DNA of 64,000 nucleotides from NCBI GenBank assembly GCA_010909165.1, contig MU008166.1:1116001-1180000 (forward strand). The letters are read 5' to 3'. Every line of letters begins with the position of its first letter. Within the stretch, counting starts at the first letter, position 1. Position numbers and translations under genes: made by a program. This document shows, piece by piece, positions 20,655 to 31,640 of this stretch. This stretch comes from Anthoceros angustus. Its lineage: Eukaryota; Streptophyta; Anthocerotopsida; Anthocerotales; Anthocerotaceae. The notes below the pieces were generated by a model that was not told the DNA's origin, searched no databases, and saw only the letters and a list, made by a program, of their open reading frames with translations.

Positions 20655-21190
20655 CTCTGCACAACAGATTGCAAAAAGTAAGTTGTGGCATGCTAGACTA
20701 GGTCACCCTCACAGCACAAAACTTCAGCAGTTAGCTGCTAGTGACCTCTACAAAGATGGACCCTTGGGCGTCGGTTGCCTTACCACTCTGTGAAGCTTGT
20801 GTGCTTTCCAAGCGACAAGCGCCTTTAGGAATCGGGCACCTTATCGTGCTAAAGATATCCTTGAACTTGTACACACAGACCTGTGTGGTCCTCTTTCTCA
20901 AGAGTCCATAGGTGGTGGCAAGTATTTCCTGACCTTCACAGATGACAAGACCAGGTTTGTTACCACATACATCCTGAAGAACAAGAGTGAATGCTTCACC
21001 TACTTCAAAGAATACATCAAGTATGCTGAAAGGTGGACAGGAAAACAACTAAAGACACTTCGTTCAGACAATGGTGGCGAGTTTACCTCGAATGCCTTTC
21101 AATCATACATCTTGATGAAGGTATTGGCCACCACCGCTGTTTACACCCCATGAGCGGAGTGGCGAGCGCGCTGGTGGCGTTACGGAGATG
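20655..21190 (+). pseudogene. copia integrase: zinc region and catalytic core
   Basis: L-W-H-A-R-L-G-H-P-H (about 20680-20712) begins the HHCC zinc region. The core shows L-V-H-T-D-L-C-G-P with the first catalytic Asp (about 20870-20890), F-T-D-D-K-T-R-F, and L-R-S-D-N-G-G-E-F with the second (about 21058-21085). The third catalytic residue lies in G-V-A-E-R-A in relatives. Here GCGAGCGCGC at about 21160-21170 is one base short of the codons for A-E-R-A, so the catalytic Glu is out of frame. Confidence 0.85.
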
Positions 21191-22387
21191 ATATCTTCCC
21201 TCCTCCATCAGGCTAAACTCCCTCTGACCTATTGGGCAGAAGCTCTCTCCACATCAACCTATCTTCAGAACAGGTTGCCCACTCACTCTGTTGTAGGAAT
21301 GACTCCCTATGAGGCCTTCACAGGCAGGAAGCCTTCTATCCAACACCTTAGGATATTTGGGTGTCTGGCCTATGCTTTTATTCCCAAGGAAAAGAGGAAG
21401 AAATTCTCAGACAAAGCAAGGAAGTTGCTCATGATAGGGTATACAGAAGGAATCAAGGCTTATAAACTTTACGATTCACCTTCTAACAAAGTTATCTATG
21501 CTCGAAGTGTAACCTTTGATGAAAGCCGTACTTTGGCTTTAGTGGGAGCTATCCAGGATACCGCTCCCGATTCTGCTGATGGAGAGGACACAGTTCTTCC
21601 TGATGTCACTCACTTTGATATGTCTGATCATGGCACTTTGGACCCTCATCACCCTGAGGAGATTGTTCCTGCAGGAGGGGATAATGACCAAGTGTTAGAC
21701 CCTGATAATGTACCCCTTGATCAGCATGAACAACCTCCAGCAGCTTATCACCAACCTGAATATGCATCCGATCCCGCCATAGAACTCGATTTGGATGTAG
21801 CTTCTGCAGATGAAGAAGATCATGCTGCCGATGAACCTGAACTTGCTTTACCACAAGGAGAACTTGAACCAGAACCTGAACGGCGTTACCCTACTCGTGA
21901 ACGCCGCCCTCCTGATTATTATCGTGCCACAGATTTTCGGCGGCCCACTTCTTCTCATATTCGGGTGCATGCTGCAACTAACCTCGACCCTATAGAACCA
22001 AAGTCTTATGCTGAGGCGTTGAGCAGACCTGATCACAAAGAGTGGGAGAAAGCCATACAGTTAGAATATGACTCACTCATTGAAAATGGCACATGGGAAC
22101 TGGTAAGGTTACCTCCTGGCAGGAAAATGATCTCTTGCAAGTGGGTATTCAAGTTAAAAATGAAGGCTGATGGAACCTTCGATCGGTATAAAGCCCGACT
22201 GGTTGCCAGAGGCTTTACACAGATTCCAGGTCTCGACTACCTTGAAACTTATGCTCCTGTTGTCAAGCTTCCCACATTTCGTACAATCTGTGCAGAGGCA
22301 GCAGACAAGGACTATGAGTTGCGAATGTTTGATGTAAAAACCGCTTTCCTGCATGGTGTGTTAGACAGAGAAATCTGCATGCAATAG
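21188..22387 (+). CDS. copia integrase C-terminus and RT N-terminus, open frame of 399 codons
   Basis: This is the longest clean transposon frame here. It covers the integrase C-terminal part (L-T-Y-W-A-E-A-L near residue 12, then A-F-T-G-R-K-P-S and G-Y-T-E-G-I-K-A-Y-K-L-Y), an acidic linker rich in Asp, Glu and Pro, and the RT start with W-V-F-K-L-K, K-A-R-L-V-A-R-G-F and the catalytic-site strand M-F-D-V-K-T-A-F-L-H-G. The start at 21188 is only the first Met after a frameshift, not a true start. It ends at TAG (22385-22387), where relatives have a Gln before P-E-G-Y, so a single CAG-to-TAG change explains the stop. Confidence 0.85.
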   Translation: MISSLLHQAKLPLTYWAEALSTSTYLQNRLPTHSVVGMTPYEAFTGRKPSIQHLRIFGCLAYAFIPKEKRKKFSDKARKLLMIGYTEGIKAYKLYDSPSNKVIYARSVTFDESRTLALVGAIQDTAPDSADGEDTVLPDVTHFDMSDHGTLDPHHPEEIVPAGGDNDQVLDPDNVPLDQHEQPPAAYHQPEYASDPAIELDLDVASADEEDHAADEPELALPQGELEPEPERRYPTRERRPPDYYRATDFRRPTSSHIRVHAATNLDPIEPKSYAEALSRPDHKEWEKAIQLEYDSLIENGTWELVRLPPGRKMISCKWVFKLKMKADGTFDRYKARLVARGFTQIPGLDYLETYAPVVKLPTFRTICAEAADKDYELRMFDVKTAFLHGVLDREICMQ

Positions 22388-23566
22388 CCTGAAGGCTATG
22401 TGGTGAAAGGAAAGGAAGACTATGCCCTGTTATTAAAGAAGTGTCTTTATGGGCTTAAGCAGTCAGCTCTTGAATGGAATGGAGTCCTTGATAAGGAGCT
22501 CAAAGCTCTAGGTTTTACAAAACCGTGGCAGATCTGTACATCTACATCAAGGAAAATGTTACATGCTACTTAGCTGTATATGTCGATGATTTAATCTTGG
22601 CCAGCAATAGCTTGGGTTACATTACTTCGATAACATCAATGCTGGGAAAGAAGTTCAAGATGTCAGATCTTGGCTCTTTACAAAGTTGCCTAGGAATACA
22701 TATTCAACGCAACAGGGAAAGGAGAGTTCTTACCTTAACGCAACCAAGGTACCTCTTGGACAGTGCTGAGCAGCTAGGTCTGAAGGATGCTAAGCCTGCT
22801 AGCACACCACTCCCAAGTGGACTAAAACTCAGCAGAGATATGTCACCTCAAACATCATCAGAAAAGGATGAAATGAGAGATGTACCTTATAGGCAGGCTG
22901 TCGGTAAGCTCATATATGCAGCAAACACCACACGGCCAGAGGTAGCATTTCCAACTAGTGCTCTATCACAATACCTTGAAAACCCAGGACCAACGCATTG
23001 GACATGTGTTAAAAGAGTGTTTAGGTATTTGAAGGGGACAGCCAACAGAGGAATAGCTTACAAGCACATAGAAAGCCTTGAACACTTTGGAAGTGTATCT
23101 GAGACTCGATTGTCACGGGGAGACACGGACACGAGAAGGTCAGTATCTGGTTATGTGATTAGCTATGCAGGAGGACCTATCAGCTGGTCAAGTAAAAAGC
23201 AGCCGACAGTGGCACTCTCAAGCTGAGGCGGTCGTACTACTTTGCAAAGAGGTCATCTGGTTGAAGCTGTTATTTTCAGAATTAGGTATTGAACTGCCAA
23301 AATGCACGAAGATGATGACAGACAGTCAAGGCTCAATGTCACTTGCAGAAAATCCGGTCTTTCACTCCAGGACCAAGCATGTTGCAGTCGAATACCACTG
23401 GATACGTGAATTGCTAGCTGACAAGGTGGTATCACTTGAGTACGTTGCAACACAAGACAATCCTGCGGATATCCTCACAAAAGCTCTAGGGCGTGATCTA
23501 CATGAAAAACATGTTCATGCACTAGGGATGGGAGAGTCACAAGCTCTCCTAACAGTAGAGTCCTGA
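22388..23566 (+). pseudogene. copia RT C-terminus and RNase H
   Basis: Behind the stop the protein goes on with P-E-G-Y and K-C-L-Y-G-L-K-Q-S (about 22440-22465), a frameshift near 22522, then L-A-V-Y-V-D-D with the catalytic pair (Y-V-D-D at 22579-22590). R-Y-L-K-G-T, S-G-Y-V-I and W-S-S-K-K-Q-P-T-V-A-L-S-S give the RNase H start, and T-D-S-Q-G-S, H-S-R-T-K-H and D-I-L-T-K-A-L its remainder to 23566. One frameshift at 23220 separates the two RNase H halves. All catalytic landmarks are there. Confidence 0.9.
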
Positions 23567-23620
23567 AGATGTCTGCCCTAGTGGCAGCACTTCCTGCCGA
23601 GACACATTAGTCCTTTGCTG

Positions 23621-24460
23621 CTAATAATCAGAATGAAAGCTGTCTGTATCATACTCGTCATCAAAGTCATTTCTGGATCTCATGGACGGAATTGAGGAGC
23701 TATCAGCGGGATTCTCAGAATCTGGTTCATAAGGCGAGGAGTAGCTCTCTCCACTTCTAGGAGAGTTGCGGCGTTTACGCTCTTCATATGACTGCCGCTC
23801 TTCTGGCTCCAGATCTTTTTCTTCATTGATTCTCCAGTTGGACCCTGCCACAGCAAGTGGGAGGCGTTAGCAGGTATTCACAGATAGTAGAAAAACCAAA
23901 GCACAGGAACTTTTGGGCAGGAGAAGGACTTACTATACACGCTGACAACATGGCCAGGGAAAGCCCGACATACATGTACACGAACCCTTCTCATGATCAG
24001 CTTGGTATGCCGAGGTAGATTCTGTACCAAACAGGAGTTTGAGGATGGGCACAAGTCCCATAGCTCACAATCACAGTTTCCTTGGAGTAGTCAGCTGGCT
24101 TGGGGAAGGACAAAGGGGCAGAAGGCCCACGCTCATCATCCGAATATGCAAACTCAAAGGAACAGGCAGGGCCTCGGCGTGCGTGGCAGGCGGCCCTCCG
24201 AGTAGGGCAGATTAGAACCACCCATTTGACTGAGGCGTGTCGCTGGCTGACAGCTGCAGCGGCTCTGATATTTGAAACTCTCTTGTTGTGCCGTGGTTTC
24301 GACTCTAGGCGCCTTTGCTCCGATCACACCGCAGCAGTGAGCCCTCGATTGCTTAACAGGCTGTGTGAGTGAACCTCCCCAGGTGGTCACGGACCTGGCG
24401 CCTCCTCTTGGGCGGCGCTGTGACTTCGGATTTGTCAGACGCCATCTCAAGAATCAAGAA
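23621..24460 (-). pseudogene. antisense ORF set before the copia 3' LTR, unknown protein
   Basis: On the minus strand a frame starts at 24445 (M-A-S-D-K-S-E-V-T-A-P-P-K-R-R-R, a basic nuclear-signal-like beginning). It runs on through shifted frames with F-A-Y-S-D-D-E-R-G-P-S-A-P (about 24120-24150), and a last frame 23851-23621 is highly charged and rich in Ser, Pro, Asp and Glu, ending in D-T-D-S-F-H-S-D-Y. I do not know the family. Antisense additional ORFs between pol and 3' LTR are known mainly from certain plant Ty3/gypsy lineages. Introns could account for some of the frame changes. Confidence 0.4.
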
Positions 24461-24683
24461 CCTTACTCTCAGGAGTATGTTTAGAATGAGGCTCAGGGCG
24501 TAACACAAGCTTAAATAGGCAGCGCACCTCATCTCCAGCACGGAAATTCCCATTGAGCTCATCATGGATGGATGGAGCGTAAGAGCACAACACAAGACAA
24601 GATACGCAGCCAACAAACAACCCACGATCTCACGAGTAGCTCGCGGGAGGCGAGGCTGTCCTTGGGCTATGATCACTTCATCA

Positions 24684-24691
24684 AGTGGGAG
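24684..24691 (+). promoter_or_regulatory. polypurine tract of the copia element
   Basis: AAGTGGGAG-type purine run immediately before the 3' LTR start TGAAGAG; it is the expected start of plus-strand synthesis. Confidence 0.6.
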
Positions 24692-24935
24692 TGAAGAGAT
24701 ATAGTGATGAATGTCATACACAGGGTTAAGTTATTATTGCTTGGGTAATTAGTTAAGTTAAGTCGGGGCTTAATACCCGTTAGTTAGGGTTAAGTTCGTC
24801 CCTTAGTGAATAGGCGTACCTTTTCATTTTAGTTAAGTTGTCTTTTCATGCTTTTGATATTTAATCTTCTTGTTGATAATATATACACAATGTATTTATT
24901 AATTTAATCCACCTACAATTCGATGTAAATCGTGA
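24692..24935 (+). repeat. 3' LTR of the copia element
   Basis: Matches the 5' LTR almost throughout. Differences include CACAGGG against CCTGGGG, GTCGGGG against GTCAGG, and a few one- to four-base gaps. The last two bases read GA instead of CA, so its exact end is uncertain by a few bases. Confidence 0.88.
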
Positions 24936-27240
24936 TTAAAGAGATTCGGCGGTTAGAGTGCGCCTCCCTAGAAGGTCGGATGAAGGTGGGGAGGTTTCCA
25001 AGGGCAAGCGGAGGCGGCGGCAATGACAGGGGTCGGCGAAGAAGGAAAGAAGCCGCGGAAGAGGAACCTGACTACACCTAGGGTCACCAGTCAAAATCAG
25101 CGAGCGAGGCAGGTGAAGGAGGAGAAAATAAAGGAAGCGACAAGTTGTGCCTCTCTCGGTGCAGTCAGCCGCTAGGAGATTGGAGCGGATGAGGAAGTAG
25201 TGGCAAACCAACCCCTAGAAGGGGTTAGTTTCGATTAGCCAAATCCATGACAGACTCGAATATCTTTGGCGACATTTCACGACCCGGTGAAGTGGAGCGG
25301 TGACACCGCCCGCGTCGAAATTGTTGTGGAGGAATGGGCGCAGCGTGGTCGGGAATCTGACTGACTTGACCATGGCTCAGCGGTGATCTCCTCGACCGGA
25401 CCATGGCTCTCACAGGTGAGTGTGCGAGGCCAGGAAAAGTTGCTCAAGGAAAAGTTGGAGAGCCTAGAAGGCGAGAACAAGGTGGCAGGAGGCCTTAGGC
25501 GAGTCGGCCCTATGTAAAACACAGGGCGGTGAGGCCATGTCCACCTAGCAGGAGGCCTTAATGCATCGGGTCAAGGCGCATGCTACAATTGAAGAGCTTC
25601 AAGATGAGGTCTCATGAGTCCAGGCGGTGGAAACAATGGCGCCTCGAGAAATTCAAGCTGGCGGAGAGATATGGAGAGAGATGAAGCTAGGGCCGAGTCA
25701 AGAGAGGTGGCCAAACCGAAGAAGGCGAGCCACAACAACGCATGATGGCAAACCACCGTGGAAGCAACCACCACGGTGGCTAAACCGACCACCGTCGCGG
25801 AAGAAGGAACCGAGGTGGGGAAGCCAGGCAGTACGCGATTGGGCAGCAGGTCCCTGGAAACCCAGCGGCCAGAGGTATCCACGGGAGAGAGGGTAAGACC
25901 TCTATATCGGAAGGCGTATTGTGCTGCGGCGTACGGATGAGGATGCTCATGTCACAGCACACGCATGGTGGCGGGGTGCTCACTCTAAATGTGTATGTGG
26001 TTGTTGGGGCGGGAGGCGAGAAACTATTGGCGCACATCTTGACGCCACAGGCGTTTACGATGGTTCTTCGAGCAGGAGGCCTACCCCAAGTGGTGATCGA
26101 GGAAATGGCGAGGCGGGCAGGCGTGGAGGGAGGAGCACGGTGTGGCTGTCCGTGATGAGGCGGAATAGCAGCATAGGGCCTATAGGGCCTTGGCGCCCAT
26201 GGGAAGGCATAAAGCTGCGAGCGTGTGGCGAGGTGGAGGTTTTGGGGAGAATCGCTCGGATCGGGCGTGGCGGAGGCGGCGAAACCAAGCCGAGCTAAGC
26301 GGCAACATGAACGGCAGCGCTAATTTTAGAGGAGCGACACATTGCAGGCCAAGAGTTCCTTTTTGGGTTAGAGGATGGGGTGTTTTGAGGGTCTGCGGAG
26401 CTGTAGTTGCCGGAATTGGTAGGAGCGTCCGTCGTAGTGGGTCATATTTTCTAGACACTGGGAGGAGTGAGCTGTGGAGATCCACAGCTGAATGTATAAG
26501 AGACCCTTGAGTGTCTCTCTTAACAGACAATTTCAGGTGTGAACTTCCGTGTGTTGAAGCTATGCGCGAGGTTGGTTGGAGGCGTCGATCGCATCAAACT
26601 CGTTCGATGCACCTTTCGTCACAAGAAGGCCGGAAGATCCTGGATGGTCGAGGCGGGGTGGCCAAGCTCCACGCTGGGGTGGAAGGCTGCGCCTGGCCAG
26701 GAAAAGAGGTAGGAATTGCGGAAGGTGAGGCGGAGGCTGGGAAGGCGAATCGCCAAGCAGCAGGGTTTTCTTTCACGATCCTCTTTCCCAAGCTGCGCCA
26801 CAGTGTTTATTCCATGAGAGGGGTCTGTGTGGCCCAGGGAGGGGTGTGTGGCCCAAGGAGGGGTCTGCGTGGCCCGTGAGGAGAGGAGAGAGGATTTATT
26901 AGGAAGGAAGGTCCGAAGGGTAGATGAGTCTTGTGTAGGGATTGTGAGTGCGTGTGGGGGAAAATCGGAAATGAGTAAGGGGAGTGGAAGTGTGCGGTGG
27001 AATCGCGGAAATTCTTGGAAGTGAAGTGAGGTGTATATAGGTGTGTGTATGTCCATAGCCCCCAAGGTCTGCGCCAGAGAAGCCGGTGACAAATAGTCCC
27101 CTGACGGGCTGGGACCCGCCCGTGGTTGAACCAGCCACTGCGGTGGCCGAGTCTTCCACGGTGGTGGGTTTGGGTAGGGTAGCTGGATAAGGTGGGGTAG
27201 TGATCAGAGGTAAGTCTAGAATCCATAGTTTTAGAACATC
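24936..27240. other. GC-rich stretch right of the copia element, possibly old gag
   Basis: AGGCGG- and GAGGCC-rich sequence. Around 25430-25490 a frame reads L-L-K-E-K-L-E-S-L-E-G-E-N-K, a coiled-coil character also expected in gypsy gag. Two short direct repeats of GGGTCTGTGTGGCCC type lie at 26820-26880. ORFs on both strands (up to 235 codons, minus strand, 26899-27606) have no recognisable domain. I cannot support a gene. Confidence 0.35.
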
Positions 27241-27623
27241 TTGACACAAAACCATTCCTTGGGATCGAATCCTAGGACTATAGCGACATAGAGGTAAATG
27301 TGGCCTCTTTGCGTCATCGGACATGAACCCCATTCCACACCTCACTTCAGGACGGACTTTACAAGAACTCTCTTCAAAGTCCGTGTCCTCCAAGAAGTTC
27401 GTTATTGAGCGTAAGTTATGTTTCTTTTTATAGCGATGGCTGTACTCAAGTGACACCATGTCTGCAGACGCATGCAATTGCATGTTTGCGATTCTTGTGG
27501 TAGTGTTACTCATGACTTCGCGCAAGCGTCGCATGCGTAACGTTGCGATGTGAGCTTTTCTACTTATCACAAGTCCCTTCAGTTTTAAACGTTCTTTAAC
27601 GTCCATATGTTTCCACTTTCAGA

Positions 27624-29327
27624 ATGGATTCGGAGAAAGAAAGCAACTACGACATGGTTGACATTGAAGAAGGTAACGAAATTTTTGACGCTCAAATCGT
27701 CGCTCTTTTCCGCTATCTCACACGGTCATTTTGACAGAAAGCCACGACGAAACTGCAGAACCCACGAACGTTGACAGCTGGCGGTCAAACAATCATGCTC
27801 CCGCCCATGGGGATCCAGGATATGGCACAAAATCGGAGTTTGAAATCCACTCCTTGAAATAAGAAAGACCGTGGAAAAAGGTACAATGTTGCAAAGATAC
27901 TATAGTTGAGAACCAAAATGCTCGAGTTTTTGTACGATGAACTAATTTATGCATGTTTTCCAGTTCTCACGGAGCACACCATGTTTTCATCGATGGACAA
28001 AAAAGACTTACAGCTCCTTACCCAGATGCCTGCTCAATTGGACAAGATAAAAAATGCACTTTTTCGCCTTATAAAATTACATTGACATGGATATGAAGTC
28101 TGACTTATAAAAGTTAACATGTACAGGATATCTAAAAGAACTTACGAACAACAGCACAGTTAGAGTTGGAGACAATGACTCTAGTCAGAAGATTTAACGG
28201 GCATCAAATCTCCATTCAATCAATACTAGAGGTAAATAAATAAATGCATTTACATCATGTAGTATTTCACTACCAATTTGTTAACTATGCGTTTACAGTC
28301 TGTTGCTAGAGAACAAGCGGCTGCTAAAGAAATCAAAGACAAAATACACGACATCGACGACAAAATCAACAAAACGGACATCTCACATCAGGTTGGTCAA
28401 AATTATGACTCAAGTCTTATATCCTGTATTCAACAAAATGCAATATCCTCTGTTTAACAAAATTCTCCATTTTTACAGGAAAAAAAGAGGAAAATAGAGG
28501 ACTCTGAAGACAATGCTTCAACTTATGGCCCTTCTAAAGAATTCACTGAATTTGGAAAATGGATGAATAACTACCGATATCCATTTTTCAAGAGTTCAAA
28601 AACAAATATGCTCCCATCTGGGAGCATAGCCTCAAAGAACCAGTGCAGCCAATCCTCAACGCAGATGGGACTACACCAACCTTTCAACAGTATATACAGA
28701 TTCAAAAAAGTAAGTATCTTTGCATTTTTGTTTTTTATAAAGTTTATTTATGCCTAAATTTTCCATGTTGTGACTTGTAGAGATATCTGAAGCCATTCAA
28801 AATCAAGAGCTGAAAACTACAGACCTGCGCTTATGGAGGATCCAGAGACAACAAAAAACATTCAAAAGGTAATTTCCTAAATTTACAAGTTATATTCTTC
28901 AATTGCATATTTCTAACATCTGCCCATTATCCAGAACATAAAGTCACACTTTCGTAGTGTGGGGAATCTTCACAGCACCTACATGACGTTAGTCAGAAAG
29001 GTATTTACCGAGCAGGACGTACTTCGACTTGAAATGGAGGTAACTTACTAACCTGTTCCACCTTCGTTTGTAGTTATCGAAGAAACAAAAGGAGTTGTTT
29101 GCACTGTTTGAGGTTAGTATATTAAATTGCTTGTTTTCAATTTTAAAAACTTCAATTACTAACAAATAAAATTGCTTGTAGAAATATTCACGTCTGGACG
29201 AAATCTTTGAGATGATAAACTTTTATCCGACGCATAACGAGCAAATGAAAAGCATTACTCCGAAGACTATGCACCATCGGGATCACCTGTTTACACCCCG
29301 TCAACCCCAATAGAATATGTCCTCTGA
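27624..29327 (+). CDS. AT-rich multi-exon gene of unknown function, partly decayed
   Basis: A chain of small exons with GT...AG borders and short AT-rich introns is visible. Examples: 27624-27672, ending in GTAACG; an exon behind TTTTGACAG; one behind TTTACAG at about 28300-28392, reading S-V-A-R-E-Q-A-A-A-K-E-I-K-D-K-I-H-D-I-D-D-K-I-N-K; one from about 28480 (E-K-K-R-K-I-E-D-S-E-D) to 28709; then N-I-K-S-H-F-R-S-V-G-N-L-H, L-S-K-K-Q-K-E-L-F-A-L-F-E, and a last exon ending at TGA 29325-29327. The protein would be acidic and coiled-coil rich. I do not recognise the family. Several exons need a one-base shift to stay sensible, so it is either decaying or carries sequence errors. Exons further upstream (27420-27500) are possible. 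Confidence 0.45.
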
Positions 29328-31640
29328 ATCGAGACAATAACGTCCAAAAAAAAGCGTTAAAAGTTGAAAATTCGGGACTTTTACCAAGCGAAGCTAAAAT
29401 CAAAACTTGTGTTACCTTATCAATTACATGGAAGAGAGAGAAAGAAGAGTTATAAGCTGGGCAGCAACCCTTAAATGAGCACAGACCTCGGCTAACGCCT
29501 CGGTCTGCAGTCGAGTGGAACGCGCGTCTCGGCCTGACCTCGTCAAGCTCGCCACGCTAGGAACGGACTCGGCGTCGAGCGCCGACCTAAAATGGTCTCG
29601 GCCTAACGGCCTCAACCGTTCTCGGCCGTGGCGCCCCTCTGCGCGTCCGTTCCCTAATACATGAACTTATGGTTTGCTTCAGGAACTAGAAAGAATGATA
29701 CGAGTGCTAGAAGTATTGGAAGAACAAGATGAAGAATGAGAGTGGCAATGATCCATGAAACCGATGGCACCTTGGCCTCAAGGTCACGCCCCCTCTCTTG
29801 TGCACGCGCGTCCCTCTCGATCTTGATGTCCTGGAGCGTACTGTTGGAGTCCTGGTTCAGCGGACACACATAACCGTATGTAGAGGCAAACTTAGGGATA
29901 CCAAGCGACACAATACCTTTTTTTTAATGATTTGTTGCTGGAGGCTGAGCGGCGCAAGATGACCGGTGAGGTTTCGGAAAGCCAACAAATGAGGATCGCC
30001 AGAGAGAATGTTGTCACGTTGCTTTAACATATGCAGAATTGGCAAGGGAGCCACCAATGTCTAGCACAGTTTTGGAAGCCCTGGGCCGGATGATGAATGG
30101 TGATGGTGGTGTGGATACTTGAAACCCTAAAGCAGATTACGGTAAGTCCCATGCCTGTACCAATCTCGGATATGTCTTTGAGATAGCAGAATATACACTT
30201 CCCTCGTCATTGCATTGGGCAGGCAATTTCTCCCGGTGGTGAATATAAGCTTCATACATAATCAACCCCCAATTCGGCCTTTGTGGAAGGAAGTGTAAGA
30301 ATGTATTGCTGAAGTAGGAGGTGCATTGACAATTCACTAAGCCCAAAACAATCTTTGCAAAAGATTGAGCTCTATCACGTGGCGCTTGGCTACTAGCTCG
30401 TCCATACATGTGAGGTTTTCGCATCACACCAACTACCTTCACTACTGAGATGCGTTTCCGTCTTGGAAGGGAGCAACTAAGCTCCCTACCTATAGTCACA
30501 TACTGCTCCCACAATGTCATATGCAGGAAGAACAAACGGCTTCGCATGCGTAGCCGCGGATGGTGGACTCGGGGCCCGTGCTCGCGCATGGGCCCTTGTT
30601 GTCGCCTTCTCCGCCATCGAGTTCCTCACGCTCTTGAGCCTTAAGGTCCCATTCCGTGTTGCGGGGAATTCCATGCATCTTTGGGGAGGTGGTGGTGGCG
30701 TGTCTTTCTCCGTGCACGGAACTGTTGCTAGCATGAATTCAGCGTATTGCACAATGTGTGCGAGAAACCAAAAGGCGAGGTGGGTCAATCACGAGGTGAA
30801 GGAGTCAAAATCCGCCATCGGACCACATGTATCGTATGTCTGCATGGCCCTCGTTGCTTTGGATCTCCCTAAGCGTCAGCGGAGGCAGGTAATGCTTCCC
30901 ATCACTCCCACGGAGGCGGTGGAGTGGTTTCGTTGTGCATGTCCCTATGGGCAATGGCCTGGATTCTTGTGTCGGGAATTTGTGAAGATGGGCTGTGGTT
31001 CACGACATTCTTTGAAGGTGTGCACCCTTATGTAACTTTCGATTGAATTAAATCCAGAGTCACCGTTGTAAACTCTAGCATGCATGCTAAGTTTTAACGG
31101 TACAACAACGTTCATGAATCTACCCAAGGAGGCCTTCTCACTCATGCAACGAGGGATAAAAGCTAAGACCAAGAACGGCTGGAGGACTGTAAAGAGTCAC
31201 CGTCGAGATGGCCCTTTGAAGGTCAATTTAGACTTCTGTCTGAAGTATGTTGTGAAGTAGGAAAACGACAACCCCGCGTGCAGCTAGGCATGGTAAGCTT
31301 TGGCGCAAGACTTCAGAAATTTATCGAAGTCCTCAACCATCACCTCATATGTTTCAAGTGCGAGCAAAATAAAGAGGTGGCCCGCTTGCATCCCGCTATA
31401 CTTCCTTACCTTGAGAGCCGCTGCCCCGACAGCAGCCTAACTTGGGCGGTTAGTAATGACCCGAGTAGAGATGGTCTCGTGTGCAGGGTCAGTAACCACC
31501 ACGTCCGCCTCCGAAACATGGTCGTTACGTACAAAGTACAAGTCAGCCCTGATCGAGTGACCTTTACGAAGAGGGTACCCCTGCTCGCTCCAGGCCATGT
31601 AGCCGCTTTCGTCTTAAAGACGGTTGCACAAAATAACACA
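29328..31640. other. mixed sequence without a supported gene
   Basis: GC-rich around 29480-29640, otherwise balanced. The longest frames are 30514-31035 (plus, 173 codons), 31278-31655 (plus, 125 codons) and 30137-30589 (minus, 150 codons). None shows a domain, a convincing start or splice pattern that I could defend. The plus frame ending P-T-E-A-V-E-W-F-R-C-A-C-P would be the first to test against databases. Confidence 0.35.

Larger units (their letters stand above)
17798..24935 (+). mobile_element. Ty1/copia retrotransposon with both LTRs
   Basis: Two closely similar LTRs (17798-18040 and 24692-24935) bound a 6.65 kb interior with a primer-binding site, an extra coiled-coil ORF, gag, protease (D-T-G), integrase, reverse transcriptase (Y-V-D-D) and RNase H, in the integrase-before-RT order that defines Ty1/copia. 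Between RNase H and the 3' LTR are 1.1 kb with antisense ORFs. Several domains are frameshifted. One segment (21188-22387) is fully open. The near identity of the LTRs suggests recent insertion, which is at odds with so many frameshifts unless these are partly sequence errors. A clear target-site duplication is not seen: GATTC stands left of the element and GATTA or GATTC right of it. Confidence 0.92.

Noticed and set aside
17792-24955. Target-site duplication GATTC around the copia element
   Set aside because: GATTC is next to the 5' LTR, but on the right it is about 15 bases away from the LTR end, where GATTA stands instead. I do not count it as proven.
26899-27606. 235-codon minus-strand ORF
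   Set aside because: No recognisable domain, low-complexity Pro/Thr/His-rich C-terminal half, and possible plus-strand exons in the same place; I could not support it as a gene.
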